64,000 nt of DNA. Origin: Nanohaloarchaea archaeon B1-Br10_U2g19. Lineage in GTDB: Archaea; Nanohalarchaeota; Nanosalinia; Nanosalinales; Nanosalinaceae. Every line of letters starts with the position of its first letter. Position 1 is the first letter of the stretch. This document shows, one piece after another, positions 9,524-18,830 of the stretch. Below the pieces are notes generated by a model. It was not told the origin of the DNA. It made no database searches and worked only from the letters and a program-made list of their open reading frames with translations. Position numbers and translations under genes: made by a program. The stretch is taken from contig LKMO01000001.1 of assembly GCA_001563905.1 (NCBI GenBank), positions 17,286 to 81,285 of the forward strand. Direction: 5' to 3'.

Positions 9524-9532
9524 GATGAAGTT

Positions 9533-9814
9533 CTAGTTGGAATGGTTTGTCTTCAAGCTCTGCCACTTTTCTGAAAACTCGTCTTTCATGTGTTGGAGTA
9601 CTACTTTTTCCTCGTCGCTGAGTTCATTTGATTCAACTATATTTCTGTAAATCTTGTATGGATGGGTTGGCACATCTCTATTCATGTTATCCTTGAAGTC
9701 CTCTTCGAATTTGTGCCTATGCTGTTTTACCATCTCTTGAAATTCGCCATTGTCTTTCCATTCATCGGCGAGCTTCTCCTCAGTACTTTTACCGATGTCC
9801 CACAGGCTCGCCAT
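9533..9814 (-). CDS. hypothetical protein
   Basis: 93-aa acidic ORF. Confidence 0.55.
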   Translation of the reverse strand: MASLWDIGKSTEEKLADEWKDNGEFQEMVKQHRHKFEEDFKDNMNRDVPTHPYKIYRNIVESNELSDEEKVVLQHMKDEFSEKWQSLKTNHSN

Positions 9815-9968
9815 ATACTAGAGTGATGTAAAGTAACTCTTTTTAACATTTTGATTATAGAAAGTTTAAAGACGCGAATAAACAACTCTATGTTGTTTTT
9901 AACACGTAATAACAGTATAAGGGTTGTAAAAATTATTTTATATTCATAGCAGTACTTTAAGGAAATTA

Positions 9969-10658
9969 ATGTCCGGACTCTATAAGATCTTGAGAGACAG
10001 CTTAACTCTTCTAAAAGAGAAGCCGGTAATCTTTCTACCGAAGCTTTTCTCTGCTCTCGTAGGTTCTCTATGGTTTATAGGACTGGTGAGCGGCAGGATA
10101 AGCTTGCTTAATCTTCTACTCTTGTTCGGCCCTATTTCTATTATCGGTGTTCTAGCTTCTCTAATGGTTGCTTCAATGGTTAAACAAGGAGATATAAGTC
10201 TGAAAACATCTTTCTATATAGCTTTATCCAAATGGAGGCAGTCGTTACTCCTTATTATAGCTTTCTCTATGATGGGTTTCCTGATTTCATTACCTCTTTC
10301 TATAGGGATTTACTGGTATCTAATCACAGGCAGTAGTATAATTCTTACTTCCGCAGCTATCATAACTATCTCGCTTATGTTTGCATTTGTTTTTGCATCC
10401 TACTTTATACCTATAACAATTTTAGAAGAAAAAAACTTTAGATCAAGTATTAAAGAATCTTTGAAGGTGTCTAAGTCCAGACCTAAAGAAGTAACTCTTC
10501 TAACACTGTTTTCATTTCTTCTTTTAGGATTAACAACGGCTTCAAACGAGTACTTAGAAGCTTTAGGTTATATAGGATTTTTGCTAGGAAGATTAACTTC
10601 TTCTATAGCTACAACCTATATCTTTGTTGTCTCACCTAAATACTATCTCGAAGTTTAG
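9969..10658 (+). CDS. polytopic membrane protein, unknown
   Basis: 229-aa ORF with about six hydrophobic segments. Confidence 0.7.
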   Translation: MSGLYKILRDSLTLLKEKPVIFLPKLFSALVGSLWFIGLVSGRISLLNLLLLFGPISIIGVLASLMVASMVKQGDISLKTSFYIALSKWRQSLLLIIAFSMMGFLISLPLSIGIYWYLITGSSIILTSAAIITISLMFAFVFASYFIPITILEEKNFRSSIKESLKVSKSRPKEVTLLTLFSFLLLGLTTASNEYLEALGYIGFLLGRLTSSIATTYIFVVSPKYYLEV

Positions 10659-11224
10659 CTTCTAAGTGTTTCTACAAGCTTTTCAGCAGCTCTTTCCGCT
10701 CTACCATCACTGTTCTTTATTATCTGTAGGTAGGCTCCGGTCAGTACTGATCCTGCTGCAGCCATTTCCCGGGCTACTTTCCGGTACTCATCTATCTCTT
10801 CTACAGAGTCATGTTCTCTGCTCCGGCCTTCATCGCTTGTACTTCGGGAGTAGATCTCTTCTGCTGAAGCATCTAGAATTATTATTTTTGAAGGCTTCAG
10901 GTTCGCGACTGTCCATTTGGGAAGTCCTGGGATATATCCGAAAGGCGATTTTATCGCTGCGTGAGTATCGACTAAGACGTCTTGGTCTTCAGAGTCTTCA
11001 ACTATTGATTCTGCGGCAGTCCGTTGTATTCTCTTGTAAGTATCGGTATCCAGTTTTTTCATGTCGTCTCTGTGTTCAACTAGGCCTTCTTCTTTCGCTA
11101 CTTCGATCATTCTATCTCCATAGTTGATCACTTCATAGTCTTCGTCAGAAAGAAGCATTGCTTCTTCTATAACTGTTGATTTTCCTACTCCTGATAACCC
11201 TACCACAATATTTACTTCGCTCAA
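10655..11224 (-). CDS. adkA: archaeal-type adenylate kinase
   Basis: VVGLSGVGKSTVIEEA P-loop; DTHAAIKSPFGYIPGLP; archaeal AdkA-like length and architecture. Confidence 0.88.
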   Translation of the reverse strand: MSEVNIVVGLSGVGKSTVIEEAMLLSDEDYEVINYGDRMIEVAKEEGLVEHRDDMKKLDTDTYKRIQRTAAESIVEDSEDQDVLVDTHAAIKSPFGYIPGLPKWTVANLKPSKIIILDASAEEIYSRSTSDEGRSREHDSVEEIDEYRKVAREMAAAGSVLTGAYLQIIKNSDGRAERAAEKLVETLRS

Positions 11225-11231
11225 AGTTTGT

Positions 11232-12587
11232 TCACCTTTCCTTCTGTATGTTAAGTTTGTCTCCTAAGTAATTTAACCATTTTTCATCTCTCACAACTGT
11301 TTCTGAGAAACTGTAGTCCTCAATCTTCTCCGCCACGTAATGAGGTATACCTTTCTCTTCAAGATCTTCCGAGAGATAATGTTTCAGAAACTTTTTCGCA
11401 TCCGTAAACTCTCTATCTGTCTTGGCGTAAAGCCGGGTATCTTTGATATACGTATTGCTGTACTTTGAAGTAAACTGGCTTATATGGTTCTCTCCATGGA
11501 AAACACTAGGTCCTTTGACCTCTTCAGTCTTAGGAAGCTCTCTATCTATCTCAAAAAATATACGGGTCTTGTCTCCTACATGAAAACCGGATTCGAATAC
11601 TCTAAACTGTTTCTTTTTCAGCTCTGACTCCAGTCTTCCAAGGGTTTTACGCATCTGAGGATATACAACATCTTCAACTGCTTCAGGATTCTCAAACTCT
11701 ATCAAAATAAAATCTTTTCTTTTGTCTACTTCTTGTTGGACCTCGAACTCTGTATAACTGATTTCTACCTTTTCAAAGAACCTTATGCCCGGATTGTTTC
11801 TGAACTTCCAGCATAAGTATATGAAACGAGCGTAGTTTTCCTCTGTTAATACCGAAGCCACGTTTCTTTCTTCATCAACAGGATCAAGCACGACAAAAGG
11901 CTCGTCACTAAACTTTTTTTCGAGTTCTTCAGGAAGCTCTTCGTAATGTTCTTCGGTATCTATAACCTTCTTCTCCTCCCATTGTACAGCAGATTCTACA
12001 AGCTCTTTTAGACTTCCGTACTCTCCTATAAGGACTTCACAGAGATAACCTGAGAAGCCTTGAACTTTTAGTGATGAGCCGTAGACTCCTTCTGTATCCA
12101 GTAGTTTTTTGAGAAGTACGACGTCCTCTCTCTGTTCTTTATCAAGGTTTTCTTCAACCCATTTGGAATGATGAGGTGTTCTATCGACACTGCTTTTTAT
12201 GTTGTCAGGAGAGGTCTTGTAACAGGGAACAATCTCGACTTCGAAATCGTTTATGGTTCCTTTTGTGTAAGGATGTTCGGCGTAGTCTACTTCGTACTCT
12301 CCATCAAAGAACTGGAAAACCTGTTTACCAACTTTTAGTCCTTTGTTTTCTAGCTCCTTCTTCTTCAGAGACTCCGGGAATAAAACAAATATGTCTAAGT
12401 CATTATCTCCTTTCATACCGGTTCCACGGGATGCAGAACCTGCAAAATGTGTTTCTAAATCAAACTCTTTCTCTATATGCTCTGAAATTCTTTTATACTG
12501 TTTTTGAGTCGCTTCCATCTCTTTCTCTGAAGGATATACTTTCCCCAGAACTTTTTCTCGGAGTCGTTCCCAGTTCATATATTTCAC
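11232..12587 (-). CDS. cca: CCA tRNA nucleotidyltransferase, archaeal class I
   Basis: HFAGSASRGTGMKGDNDLDIFVLFP; VDYAEHPYTKG; LLKKLLDTEGVYGSSLKVQGFSGYLCEVLI. Confidence 0.95.
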   Translation of the reverse strand: MKYMNWERLREKVLGKVYPSEKEMEATQKQYKRISEHIEKEFDLETHFAGSASRGTGMKGDNDLDIFVLFPESLKKKELENKGLKVGKQVFQFFDGEYEVDYAEHPYTKGTINDFEVEIVPCYKTSPDNIKSSVDRTPHHSKWVEENLDKEQREDVVLLKKLLDTEGVYGSSLKVQGFSGYLCEVLIGEYGSLKELVESAVQWEEKKVIDTEEHYEELPEELEKKFSDEPFVVLDPVDEERNVASVLTEENYARFIYLCWKFRNNPGIRFFEKVEISYTEFEVQQEVDKRKDFILIEFENPEAVEDVVYPQMRKTLGRLESELKKKQFRVFESGFHVGDKTRIFFEIDRELPKTEEVKGPSVFHGENHISQFTSKYSNTYIKDTRLYAKTDREFTDAKKFLKHYLSEDLEEKGIPHYVAEKIEDYSFSETVVRDEKWLNYLGDKLNIQKER

Positions 12588-12669
12588 GATACGGTTCCAG
12601 AACTATTAATGCTTCGACAGATAAGTTCTTAGAGAAGGTTTTTATGTAAGCTAAATATATTTTGTTAGT

Positions 12670-13080
12670 ATGAAACGTAAAGGTCTATCCCCGCTTATTG
12701 CCGCAGTACTTCTTATCGCCTTTGTAATGGCCATAGGCGCAATGTTTAGTGAATGGTCTCAAGAACTTGTACAGGACCGTACAGAAGCTACTGGTGAACA
12801 CCAGGGAGAGCTTCTTGACTGCAGCGGCAATACAATAGAGTTTGTGGAGGTAGAGGAAAATCTTGAGGATGAGGAAGTTGAGGTAATACTTCAGGCTAGA
12901 GGAGGGCAGCTAGGAGAAATTATACTAACAGCACGTCCTTCAAACCAGCAAGGTGAAACAGTTTTAGAAGGTGACAATGATCTTGCAACAGCAGTTATTG
13001 AAGATATAACTGAAGAACAGGATCAGATTGAGGCTTCATCAGTTCCTTGTGATGTAAGAAGCACATATGACCTGAATTAG
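12670..13080 (+). CDS. archaeal type IV pilin-like protein
   Basis: Class III signal peptide KRKGLSPLIAAVLLIAFVMAIGAMFSEW. Confidence 0.85.
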   Translation: MKRKGLSPLIAAVLLIAFVMAIGAMFSEWSQELVQDRTEATGEHQGELLDCSGNTIEFVEVEENLEDEEVEVILQARGGQLGEIILTARPSNQQGETVLEGDNDLATAVIEDITEEQDQIEASSVPCDVRSTYDLN

Positions 13081-13118
13081 ATAGAACTGTATAAAATAAG
13101 AAATAAGGTATAAGGAGT

Positions 13119-13499
13119 TTATTTCACTCCTTTCACAAGCTTTCTGTCATCAATTTCCCAGAACTTTATCTCTTCTCCTTCAGAAACATCTAAGTCTTCA
13201 GGAAGCTGCATTTCTTCTGTCTCGTAAGTATCCATATCCATTACTTGTGCTATATCTCCTTCTTTGGAAACGATTTGTCCTACTTTCTTACTGATGTCGG
13301 GACTCATCATCATAGCGTCTCCTGGCTTTGTTATATGTCTATCTTTTTCGTCAAAGATTCCGCGCGCCTTTATCTTAGCTTTTGCGGATCCGTGTTTTCC
13401 TGGACTGGACTTAGATACTCCTCTGACTTCACAGGGTTCGTCATCGATTATTATGTAGCTTCCTTTTCTGACGCTGGAAGCTTCTACTTGTTTAGGCAT
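13119..13499 (-). CDS. eif5a: translation initiation factor aIF5A
   Basis: SSPGKHGSAKAKIKARGIF hypusination loop. Confidence 0.95.
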   Translation of the reverse strand: MPKQVEASSVRKGSYIIIDDEPCEVRGVSKSSPGKHGSAKAKIKARGIFDEKDRHITKPGDAMMMSPDISKKVGQIVSKEGDIAQVMDMDTYETEEMQLPEDLDVSEGEEIKFWEIDDRKLVKGVK

Positions 13500-13506
13500 T
13501 AATAGA

Positions 13507-13704
13507 TCACTGTGTTGCCATTTCGATGTCAGATCGCTTAACAGTTTTTCTTTCTGCGTGGTCAGCGACTCTTACTGCGTCTCGAGCAATATCTTCGCCT
13601 GCTTCTTCTACAGCAGCTTTAAGTTCTTCTACTGCGTCTTTTGAAACTCTTTCTGCTCCTGCTTTCCTTATAATTCTTTCAATTGGTGCGTTAGGTAGAC
13701 TCAT
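13507..13704 (-). CDS. archaeal histone
   Basis: [61 protein letters not shown]. Confidence 0.97.
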   Translation of the reverse strand: MSLPNAPIERIIRKAGAERVSKDAVEELKAAVEEAGEDIARDAVRVADHAERKTVKRSDIEMATQ

Positions 13705-13816
13705 TGTTAATCACGTTCAACAATACTCGAGACAGTTTTTAATATGAATTGGTTCTACACAGGGTTTCTTAGGTTGACAGCGGAAGAGTTATCAGGGTTG
13801 CCACCTATTCTAGGAC

Positions 13817-14281
13817 ATGGAGAAAGTTGTGGACGCAAACGTGTTCATACACGGAAAAGGAAGCTATCCTTTCACTAAAGCATTAGTTATTCCTGAGGTT
13901 TTAGAAGAGATTCAGAGCCAGAACGCAAGAAATCTTCTGATTAATACAGATTACCAGGTCAAAACTCCGTCAGAGAAGAATGTCGACAAAGTCAAGGAGA
14001 AGGCTAGCGAGATCAACTCTCCAACATCTGAGGCGGACGAAAAGCTTTTGGCCTTGGCTTTAGAGACGGATAAAAATATTTTAACAGATGATAAAGCTCT
14101 TCAGAATCTTGCCTTACATCTAGAGACAGGTTTTGAAGGCTTTTTAGACAAGGCTACAGACCAGAAGTTTGTCTGGGAGAAGTACTGTGGAAACTGTGGT
14201 AGAAAGGTGTCAGGTTCTAAATGTGGTTCATGCGGATCTACTCATCTTTCGAAGAAACAAGTTCGCTGTAGTTCAGAATAA
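13817..14281 (+). CDS. nob1: rRNA maturation endonuclease Nob1 (PIN + Zn ribbon)
   Basis: VDANVFIHG, TDDKALQNLA, CGNCGRKVSGSKCGSCGS. Confidence 0.88.
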   Translation: MEKVVDANVFIHGKGSYPFTKALVIPEVLEEIQSQNARNLLINTDYQVKTPSEKNVDKVKEKASEINSPTSEADEKLLALALETDKNILTDDKALQNLALHLETGFEGFLDKATDQKFVWEKYCGNCGRKVSGSKCGSCGSTHLSKKQVRCSSE

Positions 14282-15275
14282 ACTCTTTACTTAGTATGAG
14301 CATGATAGGTCCAAGAATTATGCCTTTAAGTCCTAATGTTAAGGGTCCTGCCAAGAAACCTACAAATATGAGTAGAGGATGTTCGTCTAGCTGTTTGGCG
14401 CCGATGTAAGGTCTTAAGAATACTTCTGGAAGAATGTTAACTACTAGTGTTCCGAACATTAGTATTAGTGTTCCTTTGATTGGCTCTCCGAAAGCTAGAT
14501 AGTATAATCCCATTGGTGCGTAGACCATGAATCCTGCGACTACAGGTAGTAGTGCTGCTACAGCTATTATCAGCGACCAGAATAATGTGAACTGTATTGG
14601 AGTGGTAAGCCAGCCTATTGTGTAGAATCCTATAGAGGTCATAATTCCGATTATCATAGCTACCATGAACTGTGTTAGGAAGACTCCTCTGAAGATTGAG
14701 TCGATAGAGTTTACAAGTGTTTTAGAGATTTTCTGTTCTTCTTCTGGTAGACTCTGGATTACGGAGAAAAGTTTTCTTTTGATTCTGCCGCCGTCTTTGT
14801 ATAGGTAGATGGTTGTGAATAGGTAGATACCGATATCTATCATGACTCGGGGTATGGATGCTAGTGTACCTCTCAGATAGTTTTCAAGACTGACGGAGAG
14901 GGTGCTGATAAATCCTACTACTTGTGCTCTAAAGTTTTCTGGTAGGTAGAGTGCTTCTATTATGTTGTTGACGTTTTGTTGTAGATCTTGTGCGAAAAGA
15001 TTCAGTGAGTAGATTATGTCGTAGAAGTTGTTTATGAAGAGGAATACTGCTAGACTGATTGTTCCTACTACTGAAGTTATGATTATCAGTGAGGATATTA
15101 AGTCGTTTCTTATTCTTCTGTTTAGTTTTTGGTGTGCGAACCTTAGGAGGTATGCGGAGGCAGCACCTAGTATCAAGGCGTCAAGGAAGGGGTATACGAT
15201 TAGTAGGCTTCCTAGCATTAGTAGTAGAGCTACACCGAGTATCTCTCTTTTGAAACGGAGTTCTTGCTCTACCAT
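14238..15275 (-). CDS. AI-2E/PerM family transporter
   Basis: 345 aa; polytopic; FLAGPLTLGLKGIILGPIML C-terminal signature. Confidence 0.88.
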   Translation of the reverse strand: MVEQELRFKREILGVALLLMLGSLLIVYPFLDALILGAASAYLLRFAHQKLNRRIRNDLISSLIIITSVVGTISLAVFLFINNFYDIIYSLNLFAQDLQQNVNNIIEALYLPENFRAQVVGFISTLSVSLENYLRGTLASIPRVMIDIGIYLFTTIYLYKDGGRIKRKLFSVIQSLPEEEQKISKTLVNSIDSIFRGVFLTQFMVAMIIGIMTSIGFYTIGWLTTPIQFTLFWSLIIAVAALLPVVAGFMVYAPMGLYYLAFGEPIKGTLILMFGTLVVNILPEVFLRPYIGAKQLDEHPLLIFVGFLAGPLTLGLKGIILGPIMLILSKEFILNYSELVSSKDE

Positions 15276-15456
15276 ATACTATTGTGGTTAGGTGTATCCA
15301 TAAATTAACTTCGATTAATCCTGTTGTTACTTTTCTGTGAAAAAACCAGGAAAAGATATATAAAAGTTGTGGGTTCTTACTTTATATTACGACGTTTGAA
15401 GAAACCGAACAAACTTACTATAAATTACAATTCATTAGAGGAGGTATAAAAATACT

Positions 15457-16569
15457 ATGACTGACCAAGCGCATAACATCCCACGCAGAGAATTTGACGA
15501 CTACCAGATTCCAGAGGAATGGAAAAAGGAAGAAGAGGAAGAAGAACAAAAAACAGAAAAAGAAGAGGAACAAGCAGAACAAGAAGCTGAAACCGGATCC
15601 GAAAAAGTATCAGCAGAATCAGGCTACGAAGTAAGAAGAGAAGAAGCCAAAGAAGGAGACACAGTCCTAACATGTCCAGAATGTGGGGCACAAAGATTCG
15701 AACAGAACTCCGCACAAGGAGAACTAGTATGTGTAGACTGTGGACTTGTAATCGACGAAAACCGTATCGACGAATCCGCAGAATGGAGAGCATTCAACGA
15801 AGAAGAAAGAGAGAAAAAAGCAAGAGCAGGACAACCACTAACATACACAAAACACGACATGGGAGTCTCAACAGAGATAGGAAAAGGCTCAGGAGAACTA
15901 TACAAAGTCTCAGGAAACAAAAGAGCCCAGTACTACAGACTAAGAAAATGGCATAAAAGACTAACAAAGTCCAAAGACAGAAACCTAGGATTCGCACTAA
16001 GCGAACTAAACTCGATGGTTTCAAACCTAAACCTGCCGGAAAGCGTACACGAAGAAGTCGCAAGACTATACGAGAAAGCAGTTGACCAAGGACTAGTTAG
16101 AGGACGATCCATGGAGTCAATCATCTCAGCACTACTCTACATTGTAGCAAGAAAACAAGGAACACCAAGAACGCTTGACGAAATCAGTGAAGCATCAGGA
16201 ATCGAAAAAAGAGAGATCGGAAGAGCCTACAGATACGTAGCAAGAGAACTAGGACTAAGAATCCTGCCGGCAAAACCGCAGGACTACGTACCAAGATTTG
16301 CAGGAAAGCTACAGCTATCAGGAGAAGTCCAAGCTAGAGCTAGACAAATCCTCAAAGAAGCAAGAGAGAAAGATCTTCTTTCAGGAAAGGGACCAACAGG
16401 TCTAGCAGCTGCGGCACTGTATATTGCAGCAGTACTTGAAGGAGAGAAAAGAACACAGAGAGAAGTAGCAGATGTAGTAGGAGTAACAGAAGTAACAATC
16501 AGGAACCGTTACAAAGAACTAGCTGAGAAACTAGAGCTTGAAGAGGAACTTGAAGAAAAGAGCAATTAA
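15457..16569 (+). CDS. tfb: transcription initiation factor IIB (TFB)
   Basis: Zn ribbon CPECGAQRF..LVCVDCGLVIDENRID; two cyclin folds; SD aggaggt before ATG; TATA box gatatataaaag near 15354. Confidence 0.96.
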   Translation: MTDQAHNIPRREFDDYQIPEEWKKEEEEEEQKTEKEEEQAEQEAETGSEKVSAESGYEVRREEAKEGDTVLTCPECGAQRFEQNSAQGELVCVDCGLVIDENRIDESAEWRAFNEEEREKKARAGQPLTYTKHDMGVSTEIGKGSGELYKVSGNKRAQYYRLRKWHKRLTKSKDRNLGFALSELNSMVSNLNLPESVHEEVARLYEKAVDQGLVRGRSMESIISALLYIVARKQGTPRTLDEISEASGIEKREIGRAYRYVARELGLRILPAKPQDYVPRFAGKLQLSGEVQARARQILKEAREKDLLSGKGPTGLAAAALYIAAVLEGEKRTQREVADVVGVTEVTIRNRYKELAEKLELEEELEEKSN

Positions 16570-16588
16570 ACGCTCTTATCTTTTCCTC

Positions 16589-17068
16589 TTATTTATCTTC
16601 TAAAGTGTCTATAATATTTTTCCAAGAACTCCAACTCTGACTTTCTACAGTCTCACACTGTCGTTCATTGGTGGAAAGTAAGTTGTCTAAGCCGCTATAA
16701 GACTCTGAGATATGTCTATAAAGCTTTGATAAACGTGAGTCGTTGGGTAGGTAAGTTCTCTCTACTTCTACTGTTATAAAGCCGTTTGTGTCTTCGTGAG
16801 AAGGATGATCTGTCCAGGTAACAGTTAATTCTGGTTCTTTAACGTCGTATCCTTTCATGGAAATTTCAAGAGGTCCTCCAAGATATTTTTCTATATTCTC
16901 AAAATCTTTTTCTGGCCTTAGAGTATATTCTCTGCTTATCGTGTTGTTCGTTGCTCCAGAAGTGATATAGGGATTGTCTCTATCTTCTTTCGTGTTAGGA
17001 ATGGTTTCAGATGTTTTAGAGCGTGCTTCAGAGGTTTCGGAGCCGGATGTTCTACCTATGGAGGACAT
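16589..17068 (-). CDS. hypothetical protein
   Basis: 159-aa acidic ORF, no recognised motif. Confidence 0.5.
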   Translation of the reverse strand: MSSIGRTSGSETSEARSKTSETIPNTKEDRDNPYITSGATNNTISREYTLRPEKDFENIEKYLGGPLEISMKGYDVKEPELTVTWTDHPSHEDTNGFITVEVERTYLPNDSRLSKLYRHISESYSGLDNLLSTNERQCETVESQSWSSWKNIIDTLEDK

Positions 17069-17247
17069 TAGATGCGACCTATAATATGTAATTGGTATTC
17101 TGGCTTATATAGGATTTATTACTTTATTGTAAATGTTATTTTAGCGCTTTAATAATCTAAATATGAAAATCCGACGGTATTTTAAATTAAAACATGGTTA
17201 ATAAGCACCGGTTAATAATAAAATTTCTAACAAACTCTAAAAACTGG

Positions 17248-18345
17248 TTAAACAGGTATATTCTTTATTATATCTTTGATATCTTCTATAGGTGCATCAG
17301 TTCTAAAGCCGGTTGGTGATAGATGCGTACGGGATACAGGATAGCCTTTCTTCTCAAGAGCTTCCAAGACTTTTTCTCTTTTCGGTACAGAGATCTTCAT
17401 ATTAGAAGCAAGCTCATGTATATCGTAGAACGGTGTTAACAGTTCTCCTTCGCTGTGAAGCATATCTAGCAGATCCGAGCTCTCTTCCCAGTCTTCAGGG
17501 ATTTTTTCCTTCATCTTCTCAGTAAAACGGATATCAACGATTTTACCTGTCCATAAAGGACCGGCAATCTTTGTAGACGATCCGCAGTTCTCACATTTCT
17601 CTAGTCTTTCAAGCTTCCTCCATCTACACTGAGGACAGTAAGAGAGGAATCCGATATTGTCAAGATTCTGGTTGGCCCTCTTCTTTGACTCGGTTACACG
17701 CCCCATTATCCTGCTATAATGTTTCTCATGGAAACATAGGCGAGGTTCGAACGCTTTATCGAAACGAGCAAAGTTTTCGAACACCTCCTTAATATATATT
17801 CTGAGAGCGGTTTCGTGCATAAAACTGTTTTTCACAGGTTCTGAACTGTAACGTCTCCGACATGTTTTAGGGTAGCTGCCTGTAGGTGCGGCGTTATCTG
17901 TCGCGGTAAGACCTATGAAACTTTGATGGTTTGCTGCTCTACATGTAGAGTCAAGATAAGTAGTGAAAGGTCCGAAAGGATCCACGTCTATTAAGTGGAA
18001 GAAGTTCCTGTGCTGGCTTAAAAGTACGTTAGCATCTTTATTAGATACTTCTGCCTCGATATCGTTGGCTTCTTTGGCTTTTTCAATACTTTTTACGGCT
18101 TCAGGGTTGGCATCGTTCAAGAAAATTTCTGTTGCGACGTTAGAGTATCTCAAACCTCTTATCCCTGAACCTGAGAGAGGATCACATACTCGAAACTCTT
18201 CGTTTTTTATCTGTTCTTTGAATACTTCTCCGGCTACTTCTGAAAGATCCCGGTTAACCAGCATTTCTTTGTTGTAGAATACTTCGGAGTCTTTACCGGG
18301 CTCCTCTTCTTCAGGTACGAAAAGTTTGTAGCCTCTCTCTTCCAT
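17248..18345 (-). CDS. trm1: tRNA (guanine26-N2) dimethyltransferase Trm1
   Basis: VDPFGPFTTYLDSTCRA...GLTATDNAAPTGSYPKTCRRRYSSEP; CPQCRWRKLERLEKCENCG. Confidence 0.95.
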   Translation of the reverse strand: MEERGYKLFVPEEEEPGKDSEVFYNKEMLVNRDLSEVAGEVFKEQIKNEEFRVCDPLSGSGIRGLRYSNVATEIFLNDANPEAVKSIEKAKEANDIEAEVSNKDANVLLSQHRNFFHLIDVDPFGPFTTYLDSTCRAANHQSFIGLTATDNAAPTGSYPKTCRRRYSSEPVKNSFMHETALRIYIKEVFENFARFDKAFEPRLCFHEKHYSRIMGRVTESKKRANQNLDNIGFLSYCPQCRWRKLERLEKCENCGSSTKIAGPLWTGKIVDIRFTEKMKEKIPEDWEESSDLLDMLHSEGELLTPFYDIHELASNMKISVPKREKVLEALEKKGYPVSRTHLSPTGFRTDAPIEDIKDIIKNIPV

Positions 18346-18485
18346 AGATTAAAACCGTTAACCAAACTTTTTTAAGCCGGTAGACAGCTGGTTTCAGAAA
18401 ACATTTATTTATTTTATGCTCAAACTCGCTGCGGACAGGGTTTATAAGTTTCCCCGTTTTAGAGCTTAATGCGGTGTATTAAAAA

Positions 18486-18803
18486 GTGGTTAACGTAGTT
18501 AAGGAAGTCAAGAAAGCCGAAGAACAAGCAGACTCAATGCTGGAAAAGGCTAGAACTGAAAAGGAAGAAATTATACAGAATGCTGAGACTAAAGCTGAAG
18601 AAATAGTTGAAGAGGCAGAGAATAAAGCTGAAAAGGAAAGCTTAAAGGAAATGGACAACTTCAAAGACGAAGTAAACGAAGAGAAAGAGGATATAATTGA
18701 AGAAGGACGTAAAGAAGCAAATAAAATAAGAGAAACAGCTTCCGATAATCTTGAAGAAGTAGAGAACTTTCTTTGGGAAAAATTCAGTTCAGACTTCTTA
18801 TAG
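18486..18803 (+). CDS. atpH: A-type ATP synthase subunit H
   Basis: GTG start; Ala/Glu/Lys coiled-coil; first gene of the ATPase operon. Confidence 0.85.
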   Translation: MVNVVKEVKKAEEQADSMLEKARTEKEEIIQNAETKAEEIVEEAENKAEKESLKEMDNFKDEVNEEKEDIIEEGRKEANKIRETASDNLEEVENFLWEKFSSDFL

Positions 18804-18830
18804 AGGTGGACAGAAATCAAACCAGCACAA

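Noticed and set aside
15455-16124. Leu/Ser-rich minus-strand ORFs opposite tfb
   Set aside because: Artefacts of A-rich codon usage in tfb; poly-Leu/Phe composition.
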